NCBI RefSeq assembly: GCF_045862785.1
Contig: NZ_BQXO01000006.1
Coordinates: 1 to 64,000, forward strand
Length of the DNA stretch: 64,000 bases
From: Furfurilactobacillus curtus
GTDB taxonomy: Bacteria > Bacillota > Bacilli > Lactobacillales > Lactobacillaceae
Reading direction: 5' to 3'
Below the pieces are notes generated by a model. That model ran no database searches, had not been told where the DNA came from, and saw only the letters and a list, made by a program, of their open reading frames with translations. Both the position numbers and the translations under genes were made by a program. This document shows positions 42,923-51,456 of the stretch, piece by piece. How positions within the stretch are numbered: the first letter of the stretch is position 1; each line of letters begins with the position of its first letter.

Positions 42923-43705
42923 TTATGCCTTTAAATACAGTTGCCGATATCGATACTTGGCAAGTAAGCCCAAGCCGACGATCAAAAGGATCAACCAAAT
43001 TGTTGAAGTTGCCAGCGTCTGTTGATTAATCACGCCATTTAAGAGTTGACGACTTGCATTGGCAATCGGTGTAAATGGTTGGCGTTGAGCAAACAGTCGC
43101 ACTGGCTTGGCCATTCCCGTTGTTGGCATCAACGCTGAACTAGTCATAACTAACATAATCAGGAGGTAGGAAAACCCGGTGGCCCCCGCCGTCCCATTAG
43201 CCCTTAATGAAAATGGTAGGGCGATGATGGTAATCGCCACACCAAAGCTCACCATTAACGCGAAGGCCAGAACAGTGGTTGTCAAAGTGATGGTCGGTCG
43301 ATAACCGATGAGTAATGCCGTCACCAATAACGTTATTTCGGAAAGCAACATGAAAATTACTGACGCCACCACATGGGCATTTAAAATGGCCCAACGTTTG
43401 ATTGGCAGCGTATTCAAACGATCAAGCATTCCGCTGACTTTATCATTATTGATTCGCATGCCGGTGTAGGCCGATGCACTAACCATCGTGAATAGCATGA
43501 AGCCGGGAACTGCGTAGTTGAGATACAGTTGAGTATTGTGACCGCTTCCCGTATCAATATTGCCGCCGAAGACGTAAACGAAAAATAGCAAGAGCATGAT
43601 CGGCATGACGAAGACAGTAATTAGCGTATCGGCATCGGTTAAATTCAGTCGTGATACGCGTTGGGTCAAAGTAACCAATTGCTTAAGCGATTTCATGCCG
43701 ATCAT
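42923..43705 (-). CDS. ABC-2 type permease (DrrB-like)
   Basis: A 260-residue permease with six membrane helices. YLNYAVPGFMLFTMVSASAYTGMRINNDKVSGMLDRLNTLPIKRWAIL is the DrrB/daunorubicin-exporter hallmark (G-M-x-x-R-x-x-x-x-P). It overlaps the ATPase gene by 23 bp. No clear ribosome site; ATG 43705 or 43696 could start. Its ATPase partner carries a damaged Walker B, so transport may be impaired. Confidence 0.82.
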   Translation of the reverse strand: MIGMKSLKQLVTLTQRVSRLNLTDADTLITVFVMPIMLLLFFVYVFGGNIDTGSGHNTQLYLNYAVPGFMLFTMVSASAYTGMRINNDKVSGMLDRLNTLPIKRWAILNAHVVASVIFMLLSEITLLVTALLIGYRPTITLTTTVLAFALMVSFGVAITIIALPFSLRANGTAGATGFSYLLIMLVMTSSALMPTTGMAKPVRLFAQRQPFTPIANASRQLLNGVINQQTLATSTIWLILLIVGLGLLAKYRYRQLYLKA

Positions 43706-44600
43706 GCTGGGTAATGGTTAAAAACAACTCTTCCAGATTATGTTCAACTCGCTGCAATGATTCAATTGGTTGTTGAACAGTGGTGATCGCTTGTAGTATC
43801 TGAGCGAGCTGATCAGTAGCAAAGATGACGGTGTTATCGGTAAATTGTAGTGGCAGGCCTTGAGCGTTAAATTGCGCGTGAAGTTGGCTGACCACTGCTG
43901 GAGTCACGGTTAATTGGTACTGGGCTTGTTGCTGGTGTTTGAGTTGGTCCGGGGTGCCATCAAGCACGATTTTGTCGTGGTGTAGAAAGGCAATGTGATC
44001 AGCCAGCGCATCGGCCTCGTCTAAGTATTGAGTGGTCAAGAAAATGGTTCGTCCTGTTTGCTTAATCTCTCGGATCATTTGCCATATTTCTAAACGAATC
44101 TTGGGATCAACACTGGTCGTAGGTTTATCTAAAAAGGTAATTGAAGCATCACCAATTAAGCTCATGGCAATGTCTAAGCGGCGTCGCATGCTACCAGAAT
44201 AAGTGGCTACCTTTTGATCAACAAAGCTGGCGAGGTCAAAACGAGCGATTAGGTCATTGAGTGTTTGCTTGACATCTGGAACGTCACGTAATTTTGCGCT
44301 GAAGGTTAGATTTTGACGGCCAGTTAGATTGGCATCGACAGTTGTTGCTTGAGCATTTACACTGATCTGTTGGCGAATTTTGGCGCCATGACCAGTCAGC
44401 GAAAGATCGCCATAAAAGATTCGACCAGCATCGCTAGGAATTAGGGTGGTGAGAATCTCAATGAGCGTCGTTTTGCCGGCGCCATTTTCACCTAATAGGG
44501 TAAAAATTTCACCAGAATTAATCTTTAGGGACACATCTTGCAAGATGTGTTTTCGGCCAAAGCTTTTTTGCAAGTGATCAATTTTGATCGCTACTGTCAT
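43683..44600 (-). CDS. DrrA-like ABC ATPase with Walker B Glu to Lys
   Basis: A 305-residue ATPase: Walker A GENGAGKTT (about 38-46), signature YSGSMRRR (about 134-141), Walker B ITFLDKPTTSVDP. The catalytic Glu that should follow Asp158 is Lys159 (AAA codon), and the D-loop region is TSVD instead of TGLD. The H-loop position is Gln (TTQYLDEAD), which is normal for DrrA relatives. Loss of the Glu usually abolishes ATP hydrolysis. Start at ATG 44600, behind GGAGG. The two genes upstream are pseudogenes, so the whole operon seems to be decaying. Confidence 0.85.
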   Translation of the reverse strand: MTVAIKIDHLQKSFGRKHILQDVSLKINSGEIFTLLGENGAGKTTLIEILTTLIPSDAGRIFYGDLSLTGHGAKIRQQISVNAQATTVDANLTGRQNLTFSAKLRDVPDVKQTLNDLIARFDLASFVDQKVATYSGSMRRRLDIAMSLIGDASITFLDKPTTSVDPKIRLEIWQMIREIKQTGRTIFLTTQYLDEADALADHIAFLHHDKIVLDGTPDQLKHQQQAQYQLTVTPAVVSQLHAQFNAQGLPLQFTDNTVIFATDQLAQILQAITTVQQPIESLQRVEHNLEELFLTITQHDRHEIA

Positions 44601-44602
44601 GA

Positions 44603-44955
44603 TTAGGCCTCCAATTGTTGGAAACGATTTTGGAGCTTTGCTTGAGCTTCCCGCATCCAAGTCTCACTTTGATACTCGCATAACAGATCTTCAGCAAAAG
44701 CAACTGGGCCATTACCGACGATCTGGCTTAAGGGCTGGTGATCACTAGCGGCCTCTTGAAACAATTGGAGTAATTCATCCAGTAATTGCATGAAGGCATT
44801 GGTGCCCCCGAACTGAATTAAGTAATCCTGTAAGACCAACATCGCTTCTCAGTACGGGGTTGGTAATTGTTCAATTTGGCGGCGATAAGTTTTGTAATGT
44901 TGCTTAGCTTCACGACTTGCTGACACGATTTGCTGACCATTGTTTAAACATCATT
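44603..44955 (-). pseudogene. DUF1048-family gene with frameshift and premature stop
   Basis: The longest intact frame (44603-44842; LVLQDYLIQFGGTNAFMQLLDELLQLFQEA...) is the C-terminal two thirds of a DUF1048 protein, a helical family found with PadR regulators. Upstream in the same frame comes REAKQHYKTYRRQIEQLPTPY, then TGA where an Arg-like codon is expected before EAM, and the start (MMFKQWSAN at 44955) lies in a different frame. At least one frameshift and one nonsense change are needed to explain this. Confidence 0.7.
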
Positions 44956-45264
44956 AACGATCCTTTTTCAGTTGATTAATTGTTTGCTCCAAAAATTCCC
45001 AACGTTGCCAATATTGATTTAAATAATCTGTGCCAGCGGGGGTAAGTTGGTAGAATTTCCGGACGGGGGCCCTTATCTGAGGCGTTTGTTGACTTGTAAA
45101 AGTTGTTTTTTTCGAGTCGTAGTAGCACGGTATAGGGTCCCTTCGGAAATGTCGGTAAAGCCTAATTTACTTAGAAAATGGGTGATTTCATAGCCATACG
45201 TTTCACTCCAGGCAATTTTTTGAAGAATAATGCCTTCGAGAAGACCTTTCAGCATTTCTGACAT
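44955..45264 (-). pseudogene. PadR-family regulator with several frameshifts
   Basis: The intact part MSEMLKGLLEGIILQKIAWSETYGYEITHFLSKLGFTDISEGTLY is a PadR winged helix. After LY the correct continuation (a TVLLRLEKNNF-like stretch) is in another frame, KGPRPE is in a third, and QLTPAGTDYLNQYWQRWEFLEQTINQLKKDR is recovered near the end, finishing in TAA at 44955-44957. Four small indels would restore the family pattern. It presumably once repressed the downstream DUF1048/ABC operon. Confidence 0.75.
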
Positions 45265-45373
45265 GAATTGATGTTCCTTAGCTTTGGTACTCAGCATTAA
45301 TTAGTACCGGTACATAGCAATGTGAAGTAGATGGGCTGCCAAGAACCACCAGCCTAATTAATGACGCAACACT

Positions 45374-45412
45374 AAAAAACTCAGTTCACGCTAGTAACGG
45401 GTGAACTAAGTT
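45374..45412 (-). terminator. intrinsic terminator of the SDR gene (minus strand)
   Basis: Minus strand AACTTAGTTCAC / GTGAACTGAGTT stem followed by TTTTTTAG. Confidence 0.85.
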
Positions 45413-45429
45413 AAATTTGACGCGTTGGT

Positions 45430-46173
45430 TTAACGTTTGAAAAGTCCGGCGAAAAAGCCTTTAGCCACGGAAGATACGCCGGTTAGCTCGGGATAAATTT
45501 CAATGAATTGTCCCTGATGTGATTGACCATCATTGATAATCTTACTCATTTGGTTGGCAACATTTGCCGATGAATGGAAACCTGGTAATTTAGTATTTCC
45601 GTTTAAGTCAGTCGTGGTTGGTCCAGGGTGAATGCTAAAAATTTCAACGGGCAAATGCTGCTTGTTCAGATCTAATGCCAATGTCTGCATCATGACATTT
45701 TGGGCCGCCTTAGAAGCTTTGTAGGCCAGCGGATTCCAGTGTGGATTTGGCGCTGTTGGAATCGTGACATTGATGATGCGACCGTTACTTTTAGCTAACT
45801 GTGGCAATAGCCCTTGGGTTAACTGAGTAGTGCCAAAAAAATTGACTTGCATCGTTGTGCGTAAATCATCCATAGATTCGGTTAGACTATCTGCTTGACT
45901 GCCGGGAATGCCAGCGTTGTTGATCAGCAACGTCAAATTGGGGGCATGCTTGGTCAAGGTCTCAATCGCTGCCGTAATGCTAGTCGGTTCGTTTAGGTCT
46001 AAAGTGATTGCGGTTGGGTTCTCAATTCCGGCACTAGTTAATGCGCGGATGGCATTTTGACCGTGAGCGGTGGTGCGAGAACTAATGATGACTTGCCAGC
46101 CCTGTTGGCCGAGTGCTTGTGCTAGAGCAAAGCTAATCCCTTTATCACCACCGGTAATAAAAACTGTTTTCAT
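45430..46173 (-). CDS. short-chain dehydrogenase/reductase
   Basis: A 247-residue classical-type SDR: nucleotide loop TGGDKGISFAL (about 7-17; the usual third Gly is Ser), NNAG (about 85-88), catalytic Tyr/Lys in YKASK (about 156-160). The catalytic Ser position reads INVTIPT, i.e. Thr. Carbonyl-reductase-like (CBR1/YdfG type) in style; substrate unknown. AGGAGA precedes the ATG. Divergent from a MerR gene whose operator lies in its promoter. Confidence 0.85.
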   Translation of the reverse strand: MKTVFITGGDKGISFALAQALGQQGWQVIISSRTTAHGQNAIRALTSAGIENPTAITLDLNEPTSITAAIETLTKHAPNLTLLINNAGIPGSQADSLTESMDDLRTTMQVNFFGTTQLTQGLLPQLAKSNGRIINVTIPTAPNPHWNPLAYKASKAAQNVMMQTLALDLNKQHLPVEIFSIHPGPTTTDLNGNTKLPGFHSSANVANQMSKIINDGQSHQGQFIEIYPELTGVSSVAKGFFAGLFKR

Positions 46174-46202
46174 AAGAACATCTCCTAGTTTTAATCAAAA
46201 CG

Positions 46203-46233
46203 TTTATGCGTTAAGGTTAGCCTACAACCTCAA
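46203..46233 (-). promoter_or_regulatory. MerR-type promoter of the SDR gene
   Basis: Minus strand TTGAGG (46228-46233), a 19-bp spacer and CATAAA (46203-46208). The spacer holds the dyad AGGTT-N7-AACCT (46214-46230). A MerR gene starts 43 bp away on the other strand, giving the usual regulator-target layout. Confidence 0.72.
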
Positions 46234-46275
46234 CCATAGTCTAGGTCAATGCTTTTAAGCAAGAAGGTCGATAAC

Positions 46276-46731
46276 ATGGAAACTTATTCAATTCATCAAG
46301 TCGCAGAACAATTACAACTTAGTATTTCAACCATTCGTTATTATGATCAGCAAGGATTATTACCCTTTGTGACCAAAAATAAAGCGGGTCACCGGGAATT
46401 TACCGTCGCTGATTTAGGCTTCATGCGGACGATTACCTGTTTAAAGCAAACGGGAATGGTGTTACGAGACATTCGTCAATATATTTTGTTGTGTATGGCT
46501 GGTGCCAGTAGTATCCCAGCCCGGCGACAATTATTGGCCGCCCATCGACAAGCAGTCATGGATAAGCAGGCACAATTGACCGCTGGGTTAGTGGAGATTG
46601 ACCAGAAGTTAGTGCGCTATGAAGCGCCAGATGCCAAACAGTTAATTAATCAGCAAGTTACTTTTGCGATTAGTGAGAAAGAGCAACATGGTTTAGCTAA
46701 TCCATTTGCAACCGATGCGTTAACGAAGTAG
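46276..46731 (+). CDS. MerR-family regulator
   Basis: A 151-residue regulator: YSIHQVAEQLQLSISTIRYYDQQGLLPFVTKNKAGHREFTVADLGFMRTITCLKQTGM, then a dimerisation helix and a variable C-terminus. No metal-sensing Cys pair. The ATG at 46276 is placed by AGAAGGT upstream. It most likely controls the divergent SDR gene, another MerR/NAD(P)-enzyme pair like the operon at 27.7-29.5 kb. Confidence 0.88.
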   Translation: METYSIHQVAEQLQLSISTIRYYDQQGLLPFVTKNKAGHREFTVADLGFMRTITCLKQTGMVLRDIRQYILLCMAGASSIPARRQLLAAHRQAVMDKQAQLTAGLVEIDQKLVRYEAPDAKQLINQQVTFAISEKEQHGLANPFATDALTK

Positions 46732-46781
46732 GGAGGTTATGGCGATACTGATGGCAAATTACTAAAGGGGAAGATGAACCC

Positions 46782-47327
46782 ATGCACAAGATTCGGTTAG
46801 ATACTTTACAACCTGAACAAGTCGCCGACTTTTGGCAGTTAGCGTTTGCTGATCCGACGTCGGAATGGACAAAATGGAATGGCCCGTATTTTCATGACCA
46901 ATTGCCGAGTCAAGCGGAATTCGTCGAACAAATCGCTTCTGAGTCATATATCAATCAACCTTTTCGTCAAGTGATTTGGGTCGGTCAACAAATGGTGGGG
47001 CTGGTGTCAGCCTACTATGAAGATGACCCCTTGAAGCGGTGGTTAGATATTGGCATCGTCATCTATGATCAAAGTATTTGGCATCAAGGAGTCGGTGCAC
47101 AAGCCCTTCATCTGTGGGTTAACCAACTCTGGCAGTTAACGGATTTACCTCACCTTGGCTTAACCACTTGGTCAGGTAACAAGCGGATGATTGCCTTAGC
47201 GGAAAAGGTTGGATTTACGCGAGAAGCAACGATTCGAAAAGTGAGATATTGGCAGGACCAGTATTGGGATTCGGTGAAGTACGGGCTCCTACGCGAAGAG
47301 TGGCTTGATAAAGAAAACGCTTACTAG
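46782..47327 (+). CDS. GNAT-family N-acetyltransferase
   Basis: A 181-residue acetyltransferase of the RimJ/SpeG-like type: WVGQQMVGLVSAYYEDDPLKRWLDIGIVIYDQSIWHQGVGAQALHLWVNQL holds the acetyl-CoA pyrophosphate loop (Q-G-V-G-A), followed by LGLTTWSGNKRMIALAEKVGFTREATIRKVRYWQDQYWDSVKYGLLREEW. Substrate unknown. AGGGGA precedes the ATG. Confidence 0.88.
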   Translation: MHKIRLDTLQPEQVADFWQLAFADPTSEWTKWNGPYFHDQLPSQAEFVEQIASESYINQPFRQVIWVGQQMVGLVSAYYEDDPLKRWLDIGIVIYDQSIWHQGVGAQALHLWVNQLWQLTDLPHLGLTTWSGNKRMIALAEKVGFTREATIRKVRYWQDQYWDSVKYGLLREEWLDKENAY

Positions 47328-47433
47328 AAAATAAGTTTAATTTACTTATTGCAATCAGACGCTTAGCGCTGTACGCTGAACTCGTAAAAAAGTAAACAGG
47401 CGATGACGTTCGCCAAAAAAGCAATCAAGCTGA

Positions 47434-47477
47434 TGACGCCTACCACATGTAATTGTGTGGTAGGCGTCTTTTCTTTT
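47434..47477 (+). terminator. intrinsic terminator after the GNAT gene
   Basis: GACGCCTACCACA / TGTGGTAGGCGTC stem, then TTTTCTTTTT. The first subfamily-B element of the next pair begins immediately after it. Confidence 0.9.
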
Positions 47478-47478
47478 T

Positions 47479-47595
47479 GTCGAGCTACACCAGCTTGTTA
47501 CCTGTGCCTAGCTCAGCCTGATCAATTGGCAAAGAGCGCCAACAGCTCAGGCTCCACTAGTGCTCGGTAACACCCAGCTGGTTTCGCTTTGATTT
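47479..47595 (+). repeat. dispersed hairpin element, subfamily B, copy 2
   Basis: Starts GTCGAGCTACACCAGCT, outer stem ACCAGCT-TTACC / GGTAA-AGCTGGT, internal loop TGTGC/TGCTC, then CTAG/CTAG and AGCCTGA/TCAGGCT, apical TTGGC...GCCAA; ends TCGCTTTGATTT. Confidence 0.82.
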
Positions 47596-47599
47596 GTTT

Positions 47600-47716
47600 G
47601 TCGAGCTACACCAGCTTGTTACCTGTGCCTAGCTCAGCCCGATCAATTGGCAAAGAGCGCCAACAACTCAGGCTCCACTAGTGCTCGGTAACACCCAGCT
47701 GACTGCGCTCTGATTT
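47600..47716 (+). repeat. dispersed hairpin element, subfamily B, copy 3 (tandem)
   Basis: A near-identical second unit 121 bp after copy 2, differing at only a few positions (for instance CCCGA for CCTGA). It ends 22 bp before the start of the P-type ATPase gene, much as copy A3 ends just before the VanZ gene. Confidence 0.82.
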
Positions 47717-47737
47717 CGTAGATAGGAAGTGGTGAAA

Positions 47738-50098
47738 ATGGTCGAACGGATACAGATTAATCAGCAAAATAATTTTCAATCACTTGAACAAAGCTATGTT
47801 GGTCAAGGCCTGAGTGATCAAGAACGTTTAGCCGAACGGAATGCTAGTGGTGATAACCGGATGGTGACACAGGGATTTTCTTGGCGTCAAAGCTTATTAA
47901 CGCGATTATGGGGCCCAATTCCATGGTTATTGGAATTCGCCATTATTTTTGAAATTGGCTTAGGAAAATGGATTCAAGCGCTGGTTGTGATTGGGCTATT
48001 ATTGTTCTCCGCGATTGATGGGGCAATTCAAGAACGAAGGGCACAACGCGCGTTAAAGATTGTCCAAACGGATCTGGTGACGACTAGTCGAGTGTTGATT
48101 GACCAACATTGGCAGTCGCGTACATCGGATGAATTAGTTGTTGGGGATTTAATTCATCTGACGGCTGGTGATCTGGTGCCGGCTGATTTACGAATCGTAG
48201 CCGGCCAAGCACAAGTGGATCAATCGGCAGTGACCGGTGAGACGGTTGCTGAAAGTCGTCGTGTCGGTGAGACACTCACAGCTGCTAGCTTAATCGTCAC
48301 TGGTGATATCATTGCCCAAGTGTCGGCGGTAGGCGCGGCTAGTAGTTACGGGCGAACGGTAACCTTGACCCAGACGGCTGCGGCCCCGGGACGATTAGAG
48401 CGATTATTGTTTACGGTTGTTCGGTATCTGGCATATTTAGACGCTGGTTTAACAGTTCTGCTCGTTATCGGGGCAGTGATTTATCACATGAACTGGCAGG
48501 AAATTTTGCCGTTACTCGTAATCCTGATTATTGCGACCATTCCCGTTTCGATGCCATCAAGTTTTACGGTTGCTAACGCGGTTGAAGCGCAAGTCTTAGC
48601 TAAGAAACATATTTTGGTCACGGGCTTAAGTGGTATTCAAGAAGCTGGGACGATGGATGTCTTACTAGTGGATAAGACCGGCACACTGACGAAGAATCAG
48701 CAACAGTTAGTCAGTGTCGTCCCTGTGGGAGACGTCAAAGAAGCACAACTCATCCAATGGGCCAAAGCAGCCACCAATCCACAAGCCAAAGATGCGATTA
48801 GTCTGGCATTGAAGCAGGCAACCAAAGCAGTCAAATTGCCTTTTGAGATTCAAAAACAGCTGCCGTTTAACGCGACGACAAAAGTAGCCCAAGCTATTAT
48901 TTCCGACGCAGAAATAACGGAGACTGTCACGCTAGGTGCGCCGCAAGCGATTCTTAAGACAGTAAATCCTAAATTCACCGATGAGACTATGGCTCGCCTG
49001 GCTAAGCAAGGTCAGCGGGTACTCGCGCTAAGCATCGAAAATGACGGACAGCCACAGTTAGCCGGATGGCTTGGTTTCTCCGATACAATCCGATCCGATA
49101 CGGCTGAGCAACTTCGGGCCTTACGATCCGCTGGTATTCGGGTCGTAATGCTCACGGGCGACGACCGCTTAACCGCTCAAGCGATTGGTCATGAACTGGG
49201 ACTATCTGGAAAATATGTCGCAGGTGGATTTTCCGATGATGGATTAGATCATTTGGTTGGGATCGCCAATGTCTATCCTGATGATAAGCAGCGGCTGGTC
49301 AAACAATTTCAACAAGCTGGTCACGTTGTCGGCATGATTGGCGATGGCGTAAATGACGCTGCCGCATTGCGACAAGCCGACGTGGGGATGGCAGTCGCAA
49401 ATGCGCGCGATATTGCTAAACTGGCGGCCCGTGTCGTCCTTGCTCATGCTGGATTAGATGACGTACTAACCGTGGTCAATAGCGGCCGGCGAGTATATCA
49501 ACGGATGATGACGTGGACCATTACAAAATTATCGCGGACGGCTGTTTTAACGGCTTTATTGACCCTAGGATTCTTATTGACGGGTACCTTTCCAATCTCA
49601 TTAAGTCTGATTGTGGTAATCGTCGTCTTGAACGATTTAGTGACATTAGTATTAGGAACCGACCAAACAGTAGCGTTGTCGACCACTCCGCGATGGACGT
49701 TGCCACGGGTAGCAAAATTAGCAATGATGTTGGCGAGTGGTTGGTTAGTAGTTGGCTTGGGCATCGTTGGTTTGAATCACTGGTTGTGGCATGCTTCGGC
49801 CGGCTGGTTGAGTTCCATCTTATTCATGTACTTGATGTTTTCATCAATGATGACGATTTTAATGACGCGGACGAATCAGTCTTGGTGGCAGAACCAGCCA
49901 AGTCGCTCTGTGGCAGGCATGATTGGCTTTGATGTGATTCTAACGAGTGTGATTGCCGCAAGCGGCTGGCAAAGTGGCGCGGTGAGCTGGTCGGTGATTG
50001 GCTTGATGATTCTGCTAGTTGTATTGGTTGGCACTGGCTTAGATGTGATTAAACAGCATTTTTATCAGCAAAAGATCATGAATCGTGGCGCTACCTAG
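47738..50098 (+). CDS. P-type ATPase, type IIIA-like (proton or cation pump)
   Basis: A 786-residue P-type ATPase. VQTDLVTTSRV..., actuator motif TGET (about 165-168), phosphorylation site DKTGTLT (about 310-316), TGDDRLTA, hinge GDGVNDAAAL (about 533-542). The N-terminal QGLSDQERLAERNASGDN and the WGPIPWLLEFAIIFE helix resemble plasma-membrane H+-ATPases. Helix 4 reads IPVSMPSSFTVANAVEA, so the ion-binding residues differ from the canonical PVALP of H+ pumps, and the ion is not certain. Start at ATG 47738 (AGGAAG 8 bases upstream). The hairpin pair B2/B3 lies in the leader. Confidence 0.87.
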   Translation: MVERIQINQQNNFQSLEQSYVGQGLSDQERLAERNASGDNRMVTQGFSWRQSLLTRLWGPIPWLLEFAIIFEIGLGKWIQALVVIGLLLFSAIDGAIQERRAQRALKIVQTDLVTTSRVLIDQHWQSRTSDELVVGDLIHLTAGDLVPADLRIVAGQAQVDQSAVTGETVAESRRVGETLTAASLIVTGDIIAQVSAVGAASSYGRTVTLTQTAAAPGRLERLLFTVVRYLAYLDAGLTVLLVIGAVIYHMNWQEILPLLVILIIATIPVSMPSSFTVANAVEAQVLAKKHILVTGLSGIQEAGTMDVLLVDKTGTLTKNQQQLVSVVPVGDVKEAQLIQWAKAATNPQAKDAISLALKQATKAVKLPFEIQKQLPFNATTKVAQAIISDAEITETVTLGAPQAILKTVNPKFTDETMARLAKQGQRVLALSIENDGQPQLAGWLGFSDTIRSDTAEQLRALRSAGIRVVMLTGDDRLTAQAIGHELGLSGKYVAGGFSDDGLDHLVGIANVYPDDKQRLVKQFQQAGHVVGMIGDGVNDAAALRQADVGMAVANARDIAKLAARVVLAHAGLDDVLTVVNSGRRVYQRMMTWTITKLSRTAVLTALLTLGFLLTGTFPISLSLIVVIVVLNDLVTLVLGTDQTVALSTTPRWTLPRVAKLAMMLASGWLVVGLGIVGLNHWLWHASAGWLSSILFMYLMFSSMMTILMTRTNQSWWQNQPSRSVAGMIGFDVILTSVIAASGWQSGAVSWSVIGLMILLVVLVGTGLDVIKQHFYQQKIMNRGAT

Positions 50099-50125
50099 GT
50101 TGCGATTAAATAATTGTTGTTAGCA
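50086..50125 (+). repeat. short shared sequence, partial copy 3
   Basis: GCTACCTAGGTTG-GAT...TAATT overlaps the stop codon of the P-type ATPase gene and matches 13 consecutive bases (and a few more after a gap) of the repeat at 25310-25375. Possibly chance. Confidence 0.25.
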
Positions 50126-50152
50126 AAGGCAAAGTAGAAAGGAAATTTAGTC

Positions 50153-51433
50153 ATGAAACAAGTGATTGAGGTTGTTAAGGCACGAGAAATTTTTGATTCA
50201 CGCGGGAACCCAACCGTTGAGGCAGATGTTGTCCTGAGTGATGGGACTTGCGGTCGCGCCGAGGTTCCTTCAGGTAAATCTACCGGTGAAAATGAGGCGG
50301 TTGAATTACGTGATGGTGGTCAACGGCTAGGCGGTAAAGGAGTTAGCAAGGCGGTCAACAATGTTAATACTGAAATTAATGAAGCCTTACACGGACGGTC
50401 ACCGTTTGATCAGAGCCAAATTGATCAAGTTATGATTGATTTAGATGGAACGCCAAATAAAGCGCGTCTGGGTGCAAACGCAATTTTAGCGGTCTCAATG
50501 GCGACAACACGGGCAGCAGCCAGCGCGAATCAAGAGCCGTTGTATCGCTATCTTGGTGGGGTGGATTTAGAATTGCCGCAAACCTTCCATAACGTGATTA
50601 ATGGTGGCGAACACGCCGATAATGGCATTGATCTTCAGGAATTTATGCTGACACCGATTAAACGGACAAGTTTTCGCGATGGTCTTGAGAAGATTGTGAC
50701 GACTTACCATCAGTTAGCCAAACTCATTGAAGCGGCTGGTTATTCCACGAGTTTGGGCGATGAGGGTGGTTTTGCGCCAGATTTAGATAACAGTGAAGCA
50801 GCGTTGAAATTATTGCATGAAGCCATTGTGGCTGCCGGGTATCAACCCGGCATTGATATTGGGATTGCTTTTGATGCGGCGGCTAGCAGCTTTGCTCAAC
50901 CAGATGGGCAGTATCAATTTGAAGGTCAGAGCCGTTCAGCTGATCAAATGGCCGCTTACTATGAAGGATTGTTAGATGACTTTCCAGAGATTGTGTCTAT
51001 TGAAGATCCATTTGGTGAAAACGATTGGGAGAACTTTACTAAATTTACCCAAGCTAATGGGCAACGTGTGCAGATTGTCACTGACGATAATATCTGTACT
51101 AACCCGGTGTTGATTCGTAAGGCCATTGAAATGGGGATGGCCAATTCGTTGCTCATTAAGCCCAATCAAATTGGTACGGTCACTGAGACATTAGAGGCCA
51201 TTAGATTAGCCCGTAAGAATAATTACACGACGATGATGTCACATCGATCGGGGGAAACCGGTGATCCATATATCGCTGACTTGGCTGTGGCGACTAATTC
51301 AGGTCAGATTAAGAGTGGTGCGCCAGCTCGCAGTGAGCGGGTAGAAAAGTACAATCAATTTTTACGGATTGAAGAAGAATTGGGCGCCACTGCTCGTTTA
51401 GCTCATTTTCCGAACCAAGTTTCCTTAGACTAG
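50153..51433 (+). CDS. eno: enolase
   Basis: A 426-residue enolase, full length (2-phosphoglycerate to phosphoenolpyruvate). Signature FDSRGNPTVEADV, catalytic Glu in GDEGGFAPDLDNSEAAL, metal ligands in VSIEDPFGENDWE and VTDDNICTNP, catalytic Lys in LLIKPNQIGTVTET, and SHRSGETGDPYIADLAVATNSGQIKSGAPARSERVEKYNQ. It stands alone, away from the usual gap-pgk-tpi cluster; lactobacilli often carry a second enolase, but that cannot be checked here. AGAAAGGA precedes the ATG. Confidence 0.95.
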   Translation: MKQVIEVVKAREIFDSRGNPTVEADVVLSDGTCGRAEVPSGKSTGENEAVELRDGGQRLGGKGVSKAVNNVNTEINEALHGRSPFDQSQIDQVMIDLDGTPNKARLGANAILAVSMATTRAAASANQEPLYRYLGGVDLELPQTFHNVINGGEHADNGIDLQEFMLTPIKRTSFRDGLEKIVTTYHQLAKLIEAAGYSTSLGDEGGFAPDLDNSEAALKLLHEAIVAAGYQPGIDIGIAFDAAASSFAQPDGQYQFEGQSRSADQMAAYYEGLLDDFPEIVSIEDPFGENDWENFTKFTQANGQRVQIVTDDNICTNPVLIRKAIEMGMANSLLIKPNQIGTVTETLEAIRLARKNNYTTMMSHRSGETGDPYIADLAVATNSGQIKSGAPARSERVEKYNQFLRIEEELGATARLAHFPNQVSLD

Positions 51434-51456
51434 TGTGAACGCGATGGCCTAAAAGC

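Noticed and set aside
47340..47440. Short hydrophobic minus-strand frame (VVGVISLIAFLANVIACLLFYEF...), like a type I toxin
   Set aside because: No ribosome site or convincing start, and it overlaps the terminator of the GNAT gene; hydrophobic frames of this length arise by chance in AT-rich DNA.
50153..51433. Enolase considered a degenerate paralogue
   Set aside because: All catalytic and metal-binding residues that I can identify are in place, so it is called as functional.
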